Shown here piece by piece: positions 16,092 to 24,818 of a stretch of 36,024 nt of DNA. The notes beneath the pieces are model-generated. The model was not told the origin of the DNA and did not search any database. It saw only the letters and a program-made list of their open reading frames with translations. The position numbers and the translations under genes are program-made. Each line of letters starts with the position of its first letter. The first letter of the stretch is position 1. Source of the DNA: Alphaproteobacteria bacterium (lineage in GTDB: Bacteria > Pseudomonadota > Alphaproteobacteria > Rickettsiales > UBA3002); contig JALHRI010000016.1 in NCBI GenBank assembly GCA_022841525.1, positions 1,552-37,575 of the forward strand. Direction: 5' to 3'.

Positions 16092-16173
16092 CCCTCACCC
16101 GACTCGCAAAAATGCTCGTCGACCTCTCCCTCAGGGAGAGGCCAAAAACGCTTGAGCGCTTTTTGGGTGAGGG
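16092..16173. repeat. Palindromic CCCTCACCC repeat between redoxin and pccA
   Basis: CCCTCACCC (16092-16100) pairs with GGGTGAGGG (16165-16173). Inside, CCTCTCCCT (16123-16131) pairs with AGGGAGAGG (16133-16141). This nested hairpin is a known type of interspersed repeat and could end transcription for both convergent genes. Confidence 0.75.
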
Positions 16174-16215
16174 CACATTACTGCTGAGGTGCAGAGGTAA
16201 AACGAAAGCCTATGC

Positions 16216-18234
16216 TCAGGCGGCTTTTTTCTTCTCTTCTTCGCCCGCATCAAACTCAATCACCAGCTGACCAGCGGTGACACTGGTAGGCGCGTTGACG
16301 TGCACGGCTTTCACCACCGCTTCGTGATCGGCGTAGATGATGTTTTCCATCTTCATGGCCTCAATCACGAACAGCTGTTGCCCGGGGCGAATTTTATCGC
16401 CCGCGGCCACATGCACGGCGGAAATGAGTCCGGCAATCGGCGCGGTGACTTCAAACTTCGAGACCACCAGTTCGCGCACCGGCATGTACTGCGCCAGCTC
16501 GGCCACGCGCGGCGTGCGCAGCGTGGTTTTAATGTCGGCACCGGCATAGCTGAGCTGATAGCCCTCAGCCAGCGGCGCGACGCGTGCACTGACCTGACGG
16601 CCATTGACGGTGCCATGAAATAATTTGCTACCGATGCGCCAGTTCGAGCGAATCACCACCATGCCTTCGTCGTAGCTGATGTCGTAGCCGTTTTCTTTTT
16701 TGCGCACATAAATCGGCAGATTATAGCCCGCCAGCGAGACGACCCAGCGCGCACCAATCGCCGGTGCGCGGCCTTCGATCTGACCAGAAATCTGGCTGGC
16801 GCGCTCAATATCGCGCAAGGAACAAAACACCGCCAGCGCCATGCACACTTTCTGCGATTCGGTAGAAAGCTCGGCACCGGTAAAGCCTGCCGGCCATTCC
16901 TGGGCAATAAAATTGGTGGAAATATCGCCCTTGCGGAAGCGCTCATGCGCCAGCACCGCCTGCAAGAAACTGCCGTTATGGGCAATGCCGCCAATGGTGT
17001 AATCGTTGAGTGCTTCGCTCATCAGCTGGATGGCTGCCTCGCGCGTGGGGGCATGGGTGCACAGCTTGGCGATCATCGGATCGTAAAACATGCTCACCTC
17101 GCCGCCTTCGTAAATTGCGGTGTCGATCAGCACGCCTTCGGTCACTTCCGGCTCTTCATATTTGGTGATGCGTCCGGTAGAGGGCAAAAACCCGCGCGCC
17201 GGATCTTCGGCGTAAATGCGCGATTCAAACGCCCAGCCGCTCACTTTCACATCGTCCTGTGTGAAGGAAAGTTTTTCGCCCGCGGCAATACGGATCATCT
17301 GCTCGACAAGGTCAATGCCGGTAATCAGCTCGGTGACGCGGTGCTCCACCTGCAGGCGCGTATTCATCTCGAGGAAGTAAAACTGCCCCGCCTGATCGAC
17401 AATAAACTCGACCGTACCGGCGGAATAATAGCCCACTTCTTTGGCGAGTGCGACAGCCTGCGCGCTCATCGCCGCGCGCATTTCGGCGGAGACAAAACTC
17501 GACGGCGCTTCTTCAATCACCTTCTGGTGGCGGCGCTGAATCGAGCATTCGCGTTCGCCCAAACTCACCACATTGCCATGCTTATCGGCCAGCACCTGAA
17601 TTTCAATATGGCGCGGATTATCAAAGTATTTCTCGATGAACACGCGGCCGTCGTTAAAGCTCGAGCGCGCCTCAGAAGTCGCCAGCTGCATGCCGTCTTG
17701 CAGCTCATCGTCGCTGCGTACCACGCGCATGCCTTTACCGCCCCCGCCCGCGGCGGCTTTAATAATCACCGGATAGCCAATATCGTTGGCGATTTTTTTG
17801 GCTTCTTTTACATCGGCGATCGCTTCCAGCACACCGGGGACACCGTTAACCCCCGCCGCCTGCGCGATTTTTTTCGACTCAATTTTATCGCCCATTTTTA
17901 AGATGGCGTGCGGATTCGGCCCGATCCAGGTGGCGCCCGTGCGCTCGATCACGGCTTTGGCGAAATAGTCTTTTTCCGATAAAAATCCGTAACCCGGATG
18001 CACACATTCCGCACCCGACTGATCAATCGCGCGTAGCAGATTTTCGACATTCAGATAGCTTTTCACCGAAGGGCTGGGGCCGATATAGACCGCATCATCC
18101 GCCATTTTGACATGCAGCGCATTGGTATCGGCCTCGGAATAGACCGCAATGGTGCGCATGCCCATTTTCTTGGCCGTATGCATAATGCGGCAGGCAATCT
18201 CACCGCGGTTAGCAATCAGAATTGATTTGAACAT
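16216..18234 (-). CDS. pccA: Propionyl-/acetyl-CoA carboxylase alpha subunit (biotin carboxylase)
   Basis: A 672-residue alpha subunit in the usual order. The biotin carboxylase domain (1-450) begins KSILIANRGEIACRI, with ATP-binding KAAAGGGGKGMR and catalytic FLEMNTRLQVEHRVTE. A connecting BT-like domain (about 460-590) follows. The C-terminal biotin carrier domain has EAMKMENII, where the lysine is biotinylated. With the beta subunit (34067-35605) it carboxylates propionyl-CoA to methylmalonyl-CoA, allowing use of odd-chain and branched substrates. Here the two subunits are 16 kb apart. GGAG seven bases before the ATG is a fair ribosome-binding site. The 3' end faces the redoxin across a palindromic repeat. 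Confidence 0.94.
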   Translation of the reverse strand: MFKSILIANRGEIACRIMHTAKKMGMRTIAVYSEADTNALHVKMADDAVYIGPSPSVKSYLNVENLLRAIDQSGAECVHPGYGFLSEKDYFAKAVIERTGATWIGPNPHAILKMGDKIESKKIAQAAGVNGVPGVLEAIADVKEAKKIANDIGYPVIIKAAAGGGGKGMRVVRSDDELQDGMQLATSEARSSFNDGRVFIEKYFDNPRHIEIQVLADKHGNVVSLGERECSIQRRHQKVIEEAPSSFVSAEMRAAMSAQAVALAKEVGYYSAGTVEFIVDQAGQFYFLEMNTRLQVEHRVTELITGIDLVEQMIRIAAGEKLSFTQDDVKVSGWAFESRIYAEDPARGFLPSTGRITKYEEPEVTEGVLIDTAIYEGGEVSMFYDPMIAKLCTHAPTREAAIQLMSEALNDYTIGGIAHNGSFLQAVLAHERFRKGDISTNFIAQEWPAGFTGAELSTESQKVCMALAVFCSLRDIERASQISGQIEGRAPAIGARWVVSLAGYNLPIYVRKKENGYDISYDEGMVVIRSNWRIGSKLFHGTVNGRQVSARVAPLAEGYQLSYAGADIKTTLRTPRVAELAQYMPVRELVVSKFEVTAPIAGLISAVHVAAGDKIRPGQQLFVIEAMKMENIIYADHEAVVKAVHVNAPTSVTAGQLVIEFDAGEEEKKKAA

Positions 18235-18375
18235 CCCTAGGCTCCGCGCCGCTTTTGATGAGTTATTGCGGCTTTGCTGACGTGAATCATAATGTAAACG
18301 CGCTTGTTACAAAATTTTCACCCCCTTGCCAAGGAAGAATCGGGGGTTAGACTGTTGGTGATTAATTTAGGCTTG

Positions 18376-18393
18376 ATGTCATCAAAATGACAT
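18376..18393 (+). promoter_or_regulatory. 18-bp box upstream of the M29 peptidase gene
   Basis: ATGTCATCAAAATGACAT differs at one base from the box at 2359 and lies 38 bases before the ATG at 18432. It is a perfect TGTCAT-N4-ATGACA inverted repeat and also fits 14 of 18 positions of the E. coli Pho box. The rest of the gap to pccA (18235-18431) shows nothing else I can name. Confidence 0.6.
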
Positions 18394-18431
18394 AAATAGA
18401 TGCCAAACCGCACGAATATACGGAGCATCTT

Positions 18432-19958
18432 ATGGCACATCTTGTAGATACGGTACGCAACCATTTGCAAGCATTATCGGAAGATTTATCATCGCCGCTG
18501 CGCAATCAAGCTGTTGCTTTACTTGGGCAATGGGAGGAAGCGCCGGAGAGTGCTGACTTATGGCTTACTCTAGCACTGCATAGCGAGCGTCTAGCTAAAA
18601 TTCATGCGGCGGACAAACACCATGACGCAGCGTTAATCGAAAGCCTTATGGCTGCGCCCCCAGGATCATGGAAAGATTTGCCCTCACTGCCAGCACCTAT
18701 TCCTGCTCAGAAAAAACTCGGTGCCGTTATGCTAGAATCGGTGATGATTCCAGCCCCTGCTGACAAGAAGAAAGTTTATCTTAAACTGGACGTATCACCC
18801 ATGTCGCGATACGCGACTGAAGAAATTGTATCGCAAGCAGAACGTACCGGATATGCATTAGATGTTTTTTTTAATGATAAAATCTTTGATACTACGCTCG
18901 CCAATGCTCTCTCAATTGAAGATGCTGAAAAATATGCAGCGTTTATTAAAGATAGAAACAAGCCTGTAACACATCAGATTGGCATTAAAAACACTTCTTC
19001 AGCGAATGTCTTGCCAATAGATAAGAGTATCTATGCTATCATCAACGAAAGCGAAAAAGAACTAAACATCCGCCGCCGTAATGATGAGGTGCGCTGGATA
19101 GTAACCTATCTTCCGACCGAAGAAGAAGCCCGCTTAGATGATATAACTTATGCTGACTATTTGACCTTGTTTTTAGAAGCGGCCGATCAACCTTGGGAGC
19201 AAATTAAAAAGGCACAAGCCAAACTCATTTCCGCTTTTAACAAAGGCAACGATTTACACATCACCAATAGTGATGGCACCAATATTCGCATGAGCATTGA
19301 GGGCCATACATTTGCGAATAGTGTCATTGCCAGAAACATTCCAGGATCAGAAATTTTCAGCGGACCGGTGCGTGAAAGTGTCAACGGCACCATTGTTGCC
19401 AATGGCACATTCTGTATGGGTCATCATGTCATGAAAAATCTACGCCTTACCTTTGAGAATGGCTTACTAACACATGCCACTGCCGAAGAAGGGCAAGAAG
19501 GACTAAATGCAGTGTTAGCACTTGATGATCACTGGCCAAAAGATCATGAAAAAAACAGGGGCATGCGTAAAGTTGGAGAAATCGGAATCGGCACCAACCC
19601 ACATATACGACAGCATCTGGCCAACCCATTGTTGGTAGAGAAGATCTCTGGCAGTTTTCACATCGCGCTAGGAAGCGCATACGGCAACAGCTACCTCGGT
19701 GAAGAGGTGCTCATGGACAATGGCAACCGCGCCTCAGAACATTGGGATTTAACAACCATACTCCGCGGTAAAGAAGGAAAAATGTATCTCGATAATCACC
19801 TGATACAAAACAATGGCGAATGGATCGCTGTGCCAGAACTAGGCATTACCGCAGAAGACGTTCGCGTATTAAATGAAGGATGGCGTGCACTGCCCAATGC
19901 CCAAATTCCTAGATACTGGCGAGGTAAGCTTGCAGCAACTACAGCAAAACAGCGTTAA
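18432..19958 (+). CDS. M29-family metalloaminopeptidase
   Basis: A 508-residue protein whose C-terminal 400 residues match peptidase family M29 (AmpS/aminopeptidase T), cobalt/zinc enzymes removing N-terminal residues. All expected metal ligands can be placed: E307 in IPGSEIF, E383 in KVGEIGIG, H410 in GSFHIALG, and H437 and D439 in ASEHWDL. The first 100 residues, largely helical, are an extension over the roughly 410-residue family norm. It has CGGAG seven bases before the ATG. The gene is more AT-rich than pccA and typA, carries the shared 18-bp box, and stops three bases before a relic of the typA 3' end, so it looks acquired. No signal peptide is visible. Confidence 0.85.
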   Translation: MAHLVDTVRNHLQALSEDLSSPLRNQAVALLGQWEEAPESADLWLTLALHSERLAKIHAADKHHDAALIESLMAAPPGSWKDLPSLPAPIPAQKKLGAVMLESVMIPAPADKKKVYLKLDVSPMSRYATEEIVSQAERTGYALDVFFNDKIFDTTLANALSIEDAEKYAAFIKDRNKPVTHQIGIKNTSSANVLPIDKSIYAIINESEKELNIRRRNDEVRWIVTYLPTEEEARLDDITYADYLTLFLEAADQPWEQIKKAQAKLISAFNKGNDLHITNSDGTNIRMSIEGHTFANSVIARNIPGSEIFSGPVRESVNGTIVANGTFCMGHHVMKNLRLTFENGLLTHATAEEGQEGLNAVLALDDHWPKDHEKNRGMRKVGEIGIGTNPHIRQHLANPLLVEKISGSFHIALGSAYGNSYLGEEVLMDNGNRASEHWDLTTILRGKEGKMYLDNHLIQNNGEWIAVPELGITAEDVRVLNEGWRALPNAQIPRYWRGKLAATTAKQR

Positions 19959-19961
19959 GCT

Positions 19962-20003
19962 TTAAGCGCTTTTCTTTTTCTCGCGGCTGGCTTTTTTGCG
20001 CTC
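19962..20003 (-). pseudogene. Relic copy of the typA 3' end
   Basis: The minus strand reads in frame ERKKASREKKKSA-stop, almost the C-terminus of TypA (ERKKISREKKKSA). 19966-19989 is identical to 22076-22099, and over 38 bp 35 bases match. The stop is TAA here and TAG in typA. The copy lies three bases after the M29 gene stop and eight before the box of the ankyrin gene, making direct repeats on both sides of the 2-kb ankyrin gene. Confidence 0.85.
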
Positions 20004-20010
20004 ACCTGCA

Positions 20011-20028
20011 CCGTCATAAAAATGTCAT
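20011..20028 (+). promoter_or_regulatory. 18-bp box (Pho-box-like) upstream of the ankyrin-PcfJ gene
   Basis: CCGTCATAAAAATGTCAT matches the E. coli Pho box consensus at 16 of 18 positions (two GTCAT units 11 bp apart). A possible -10, TACAAT, overlaps its end at 20028-20033. The ATG follows at 20051. Confidence 0.55.
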
Positions 20029-20050
20029 ACAATCTTGCTACTCATGCGCA

Positions 20051-22069
20051 ATGATTAATATACCGCAAAACAGAACTACCCAACTAGCCTTTGGTGACTT
20101 GTCTTACAGGGCGCAAAGCGCTGTTATTTATAAAAACCTTAGGTCAGCTGATAAACACTTCATTGATAAGCTAATTCGCTGTGATTCCCGCGACCCTGAA
20201 GTCATTGCAAAACTAGTGCAGGAAGCAAAAACTCGGCATTTGCTCAATGTGTGCCGAGAAAGAAAGCAACGAGGGCACATTCTTATTCGCATCGCCGGAT
20301 GCAACGAGGATTTGGCCATCGCCATGATGGAAGCAGGCAGCTCGTGTTACGACAAAAAAACAGATGGAACATTCACTAATATCCGTACAAATTGTAAAAA
20401 TTTATTACATGTCGCAGTATCAAGAGGCTATGTAAGGCTGGCTGCGTACCTTCTGGAACGTGGCATCGATCCAAACAGTGAGGATGCAGAACAAAACAAT
20501 CCTTTACATCTGATCAGAACAGTCGCAGAGAATCCGCGATCGGCTCTTTCGATGGCGCAACTTCTATTACGCCATGGCGCCAAACTCGATATTACCGACA
20601 AAAACGAGAATAGAGTCGCTAAAAACTTGACTAGCCACTTGGGGGATGAAGCGGATTCGGTTTTACCCCTATTCCTTTGCAAATTCTCCCCCATTACCCA
20701 ACCAAATTTTCATAAGACTATGGCGCATAGCCCCAACGTCAATGATATGTTGGGTGAATTTGTCAATCATTGCCTGCTACCAGTGGCCGTGCTTGAAGCG
20801 GGTGCTGAAATCGAAGCATTTTCTAACCAGCATCTTGCTGTTTTACGTACGGCACTTCTTCCCATTGCGCGTGATATTATTTTACCAAAACTGCAAGTTC
20901 AGAACTTACAAAACGACTATCATGAACAATCTTCCTTGATGCAAGCACTGTTTCGCCCACTGCGACTATCACGCACATGGCATCACCCCACGATCACTTT
21001 TCCAAGAGAACTCAGGCCCCTTATCAGTCCTCACGGTCGTGAATGGGGCTCTATTCTTCCATCTCCTATGACAATGAGTAATGGCTACACCATCACATGC
21101 TTAACAACAGGTAAACAACTAGAGGCCGAATCCCAAGCACTTAACCACTGCGTACGTGGTTATGATAAAACATGTTGCTTGGATGACTATAAACAACGCA
21201 GCCACATACTCGCCGTGCGGAATCCATCCGGTGCACCTTGTTCCACGATAGAGCTACAGATTACCGAGCCTAATGCTAATAACCAACCGCCTAAAATAAG
21301 AGTAATACAGCATCGCGGAATGAAAAATGGATACCCTAACAACCAAGCATCTTCGGCTTGGTCAGAATTCTTAAGTAAGGTAGAATCAGGCAATATAACG
21401 CTGATAACAGACCCCCAAAAACTCGGTGAAACCGATGAAAGCCGAGAATTAAACCCCAGAGGGGTACTGGCATATACTGGCTGTGTCCCAAGCTGGGCGC
21501 ATGCCAACCGTTGCTTCGATGAGTTTCGTATGGAATATCGTCGCGCCACACTTTATCGTCCAGATAATCGCCAACGCGTCTATGATGACACAACAAGCGA
21601 AGATGGCTATCGCCATAATGCGACCCACTTTATCGATGGGTGGGCTGTAGTGGATGCCAATAACATCCCTACCGGCAAATGGGCACTGGAGGCCACTTCT
21701 TTAACGCCGGATATTGCTACAGGCGAGCGTTTATGTTCATTACGTAACGTTGACTTAAAAAGCTATTTACGCGCCACTGGCGCACTAGAAAAAATTCGCA
21801 ACGCACTAGCAAGTATTCATTTAAACGAGAATCAAAAACTGTGGCAATCAGAGCATCAACAACCTTTGTTACCGCGTGGAATACCAAAACCTGCGCATAA
21901 AATCGCTGCAGAAGAACGAGAATATCTTGAAGCGATGGGTAAGAGGGTTAGAGAGATGGAAACCCTAAGCGGAGAAAACGCTCGGCGCTCAAGCAACCCT
22001 TTTCACAATATGGACAAGCCATCCAGAAGAGTTGATTCTGCTGCGGGAAGCGCCACATTCTTGATGTAA
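20051..22069 (+). CDS. Ankyrin-repeat protein with PcfJ-like domain
   Basis: A 672-residue protein with two recognisable parts. Residues about 75-190 hold two to three ankyrin-like repeats (NLLHVAVSRGYVRLAAYLLERGIDPN is the clearest, followed by NPLHLI and QLLLRHGAKLDITDKN). Residues about 345-435 resemble PcfJ-like proteins: GKQLEAESQALNHCVRGY with the HCV..Y motif, then an ILAVR strand, STIELQI and IQHRGMKNGYPN. The C-terminal 200 residues are unassigned. PcfJ-like proteins are known from conjugative plasmids and phage-like elements but have no settled activity; ankyrin repeats bind proteins. No signal peptide is seen. The gene is AT-rich, carries the shared 18-bp box, and stops two bases before the convergent typA stop. 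It is flanked by copies of the typA 3' end. It may be an effector or mobile-element protein; this is inference. Confidence 0.7.
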   Translation: MINIPQNRTTQLAFGDLSYRAQSAVIYKNLRSADKHFIDKLIRCDSRDPEVIAKLVQEAKTRHLLNVCRERKQRGHILIRIAGCNEDLAIAMMEAGSSCYDKKTDGTFTNIRTNCKNLLHVAVSRGYVRLAAYLLERGIDPNSEDAEQNNPLHLIRTVAENPRSALSMAQLLLRHGAKLDITDKNENRVAKNLTSHLGDEADSVLPLFLCKFSPITQPNFHKTMAHSPNVNDMLGEFVNHCLLPVAVLEAGAEIEAFSNQHLAVLRTALLPIARDIILPKLQVQNLQNDYHEQSSLMQALFRPLRLSRTWHHPTITFPRELRPLISPHGREWGSILPSPMTMSNGYTITCLTTGKQLEAESQALNHCVRGYDKTCCLDDYKQRSHILAVRNPSGAPCSTIELQITEPNANNQPPKIRVIQHRGMKNGYPNNQASSAWSEFLSKVESGNITLITDPQKLGETDESRELNPRGVLAYTGCVPSWAHANRCFDEFRMEYRRATLYRPDNRQRVYDDTTSEDGYRHNATHFIDGWAVVDANNIPTGKWALEATSLTPDIATGERLCSLRNVDLKSYLRATGALEKIRNALASIHLNENQKLWQSEHQQPLLPRGIPKPAHKIAAEEREYLEAMGKRVREMETLSGENARRSSNPFHNMDKPSRRVDSAAGSATFLM

Positions 22070-22071
22070 TT

Positions 22072-23901
22072 CTACGCGCTTTTCTTTTTCTCGCGGCTGA
22101 TTTTTTTGCGTTCGTTAGCATCGAGCTCTTTTTTGCGCAGGCGCAGCGACAGCGGCGTCACTTCCACCAGCTCGTCTTCCTCGATGTAGGAAATCATATC
22201 CTCCAGTGTCAGGATGCGCGGCGGCACCAGGCGAATCGCCTCATCGGTGCCGGAGGCGCGGATATTGGTCAGCTGCTTGCCTTTGAGCACGTTAATTTCC
22301 AGATCGTTATCGCGCGTGTGCTCGCCCACAATCATGCCGGCATAGACTTTATCCTGCGGCTTGATGAACATCACCCCGCGATCCTGCAGGTTGAAAATCG
22401 CGTAGGCCACGGCATCGCCCTTATCGGTAGAGATCAGCGCGCCGTTGCGGCGGCCGCCAATTTCGCCCTTATACGCACCGTGACTATGGTAAATACGGTT
22501 AAGTATGCCCGTACCACGCGTATCGGTTAAAAACTCGCTCTGATAGCCAATCAGCCCGCGTGAGGGCGCTAAAAACGTGATGCGCTGCTTACCGCCGCCC
22601 GAAGGGCGCATATCGGTCATCACGCCTTTGCGGGTGCTGATTTTTTCGACCACCACGCCGCTATATTCTTCATCGACATCGACGACGACTTCTTCCATCG
22701 GCTCGGTCATCTCGCCGGTGGCTTCATCGCGGCGAAACAGCACGCGCGGGCGTGAAACGGAAAGCTCGAAGCCCTCGCGGCGCATGGTTTCAATCAGCAC
22801 GCCAAGCTGCAATTCACCTCGACCGCCGACTTCAAACGCATCGCCGGCTTCCGTTTCTTTCACCGTAATGGCGACGTTGGTTTCGGCTTCGGCAAACAAG
22901 CGCTCACGAATCATCCGCGAGGTCACTTTTTTGCCCTCCGTGCCAGCAAACGGTGAATCATTCACGCTGATGGTAATAGCCATGGTAGGCGGATCAATCG
23001 GCGTGGCGGGCACTGGCTCGCTGACGCTGATGTCGCAAATCGTATCGGCGACCGACGCCGTGTTCATCCCTGCGATACAGACAATATCCCCTGCCTCAAC
23101 TTTTTCTGCCATCACGCGCTGCACGCCGGAGAAGGTTTGCAGCTTGGTGAGGCGACCAGCATCCACTTGCTCGCCTTTAAGATTGAGCGCTTTCACCGCC
23201 ATGTTCACGCTCGCCGAACCACTCACGACACGGCCAGTGAGAATGCGGCCTAAAAACGGATCAGCTTCCAGCAGCGTGACCAGCATACGAAACGGTGCGT
23301 CTTTATCGACCTTGGGGGCGCTCACGTGGCGCAGCACTAAATCGAGCATCGGGTGCAGGTTTTCGCGCTTGCCGTGGAGTTCTTCATCGCACCAGCCACT
23401 GCGGCCTGAGGCGTATAAAATCGGGAAATCAAGCTGCTCGTCGCTGGCGCCCAAGGCGGCGAATAAATCGAACACTTCGTTGACCACTTCCTCGGCGCGG
23501 GCATCGGGGCGGTCAACCTTGTTAATCACCACAATCGGTCGCAGGCCCTGGGCGAGGGCTTTGGAAAGTACGAATTTGGTTTGCGGCATCGGGCCTTCGG
23601 CCGCATCGGTCAGCAGAATCACGCCGTCGACCATCGACAAAATGCGCTCTACTTCGCCGCCAAAATCGGCGTGGCCGGGCGTATCCACGATGTTGACGCG
23701 CACATCGCCCCAGTTCACCGCCGTGCATTTGGCCAAAATGGTAATGCCGCGCTCTTTTTCCAGATCGTTGGAATCCATCACCCGCTCGGCGACCTGCTGG
23801 TTATCGCGGAAGGTGCCGCACTGCTTGAGCAGCGCATCAATCAGCGTGGTTTTGCCGTGATCAACGTGGGCAATAATGGCGATGTTACGAATCTGAGTCA
23901 T
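22072..23901 (-). CDS. typA: Ribosome-associated GTPase TypA/BipA
   Basis: This 609-residue translational GTPase opens with IRNIAIIAHVDHGKTTL (G1), followed by DLEKERGITILAK (G2/switch I), VDTPGHADFGGEVER (G3), VINKVDRPDARAEEV (G4) and a later G5. EF-G-like domains III and V and the TypA-specific C-terminal domain come after. TypA binds the ribosome and assists 50S assembly and stress or cold adaptation. The length is normal. The C-terminus ERKKISREKKKSA is repeated as a relic at 19962-20003, so this gene end lies at a cargo insertion junction. Convergent with the ankyrin gene with a two-base gap. Confidence 0.96.
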   Translation of the reverse strand: MTQIRNIAIIAHVDHGKTTLIDALLKQCGTFRDNQQVAERVMDSNDLEKERGITILAKCTAVNWGDVRVNIVDTPGHADFGGEVERILSMVDGVILLTDAAEGPMPQTKFVLSKALAQGLRPIVVINKVDRPDARAEEVVNEVFDLFAALGASDEQLDFPILYASGRSGWCDEELHGKRENLHPMLDLVLRHVSAPKVDKDAPFRMLVTLLEADPFLGRILTGRVVSGSASVNMAVKALNLKGEQVDAGRLTKLQTFSGVQRVMAEKVEAGDIVCIAGMNTASVADTICDISVSEPVPATPIDPPTMAITISVNDSPFAGTEGKKVTSRMIRERLFAEAETNVAITVKETEAGDAFEVGGRGELQLGVLIETMRREGFELSVSRPRVLFRRDEATGEMTEPMEEVVVDVDEEYSGVVVEKISTRKGVMTDMRPSGGGKQRITFLAPSRGLIGYQSEFLTDTRGTGILNRIYHSHGAYKGEIGGRRNGALISTDKGDAVAYAIFNLQDRGVMFIKPQDKVYAGMIVGEHTRDNDLEINVLKGKQLTNIRASGTDEAIRLVPPRILTLEDMISYIEEDELVEVTPLSLRLRKKELDANERKKISREKKKSA

Positions 23902-24100
23902 GGTCTGGCGCTTTCATTAGGATATAAAGTGGCGCGTGCCTACATTATTGCACTGCAAAAAGAAAGCGAAAAGAGTGAAGAAACTGGCGAAACATGACCA
24001 ATTCTTCATACCCACCTGCTGGATTTTGGCTGTAGATGGTGTAACCTCATCTTCCTTATCTCAGAATACAAGGATATAGGAGAACCTCTAGTCGTTTAGA

Positions 24101-24221
24101 TTAAGAATTTCCTCTGAAGCGAAAATCGTTAGGTTCGAGAACCGCAGCGCAAGTGTACGTTTTGGTACATGCGCAGCGGAAGCGCAGGACATAGCGATTT
24201 GCAGCCAGAGGAAATTCTTAA
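24101..24221. repeat. 121-bp palindromic (MITE-like) element upstream of msrB
   Basis: TTAAGAATTTCCTCTG (24101-24116) has a perfect 16-bp inverted copy CAGAGGAAATTCTTAA (24206-24221). The interior is also self-complementary: CCGCAGCGCAAGTGTAC and GTACATGCGCAGCGG face each other around a GTTTTG loop. The whole element can fold into one long hairpin. It ends 13 bases before the first msrB ATG. The preceding 23902-24100 is the typA leader side, where I see nothing else. Confidence 0.8.
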
Positions 24222-24234
24222 GGTAAATGACTAT

Positions 24235-24735
24235 ATGTACCGCACCCACCTACTGATAGGAATGTTTATGGCCAGCTCTGCCAGCGCCCAGCCTCATTAC
24301 GAAAAAACCGCCGAAGCCTTACTGGGTCTGACGCCCGAACAGCACCGCATCACCCAGCAATGCGGTACCGAGCCGCCATTTGCCAACGCCTATTGGAACG
24401 AAAAACGCGAGGGTATTTACGTCGATATCGTTTCCGGCGAGCCGCTATTTTCCTCGCGCGATAAGTTTGACTCCGGCTCCGGCTGGCCAAGTTTTACCAG
24501 GCCGCTTGAGAAAGACCATGTGGTGAAAAAAGCCGATACCAGCCATGGCATGCGCCGCACCGAAGTGCGCTCCAAGCACGTCGACTCGCACTTGGGCCAC
24601 GTGTTTGATGATGGTCCCACAGCCGCTGGCGGGCTGCGTTACTGCATTAATTCCGCCAGCTTACGCTTCATTCCCAAAGAAGACCTGGTGCGCGAAGGCT
24701 ACAGCGAGTACCTAAAAATCTTTGAAACGCCGTAA
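24235..24735 (+). CDS. msrB: Peptide-methionine (R)-S-oxide reductase MsrB
   Basis: MsrB reduces the R-epimer of methionine sulfoxide in damaged proteins. Signature blocks are [56 protein letters not shown] and the catalytic cysteine in [14 protein letters not shown]. The two CxxC zinc pairs of many MsrBs are missing, so this is the zinc-free form. The start is unsettled. The ATG at 24235 gives a short signal-like N-terminus ([18 protein letters not shown]), implying periplasmic action beside the DsbD-like system. The ATG at 24268 has the best-spaced GGA and would give a 155-residue cytosolic enzyme. The frame extends to 24169 only through the palindromic element. Confidence 0.9.
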   Translation: MYRTHLLIGMFMASSASAQPHYEKTAEALLGLTPEQHRITQQCGTEPPFANAYWNEKREGIYVDIVSGEPLFSSRDKFDSGSGWPSFTRPLEKDHVVKKADTSHGMRRTEVRSKHVDSHLGHVFDDGPTAAGGLRYCINSASLRFIPKEDLVREGYSEYLKIFETP

Positions 24736-24818
24736 AATCTGGTTCTTGCCTTTGCTTGCATTGCAGCCCGCGCGCGCCTATGGCATAGTGCGCGCACACG
24801 GTAGGAACCAAAGAACCC

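Noticed and set aside
16214-16246. Lys-rich pccA 3' end as a further duplicated gene end
   Set aside because: It resembles the typA end only through shared Lys codons; I found no second copy of the pccA end.
16945-17901. 318-codon plus-strand frame antisense to pccA
   Set aside because: No domain, no ribosome-binding site, lies fully within conserved biotin carboxylase coding sequence.
22577-23860. 427-codon plus-strand frame antisense to typA
   Set aside because: Ser/Thr/Arg-rich translation without motifs, typical of the strand opposite a GC-rich gene; typA is full-length and conserved.
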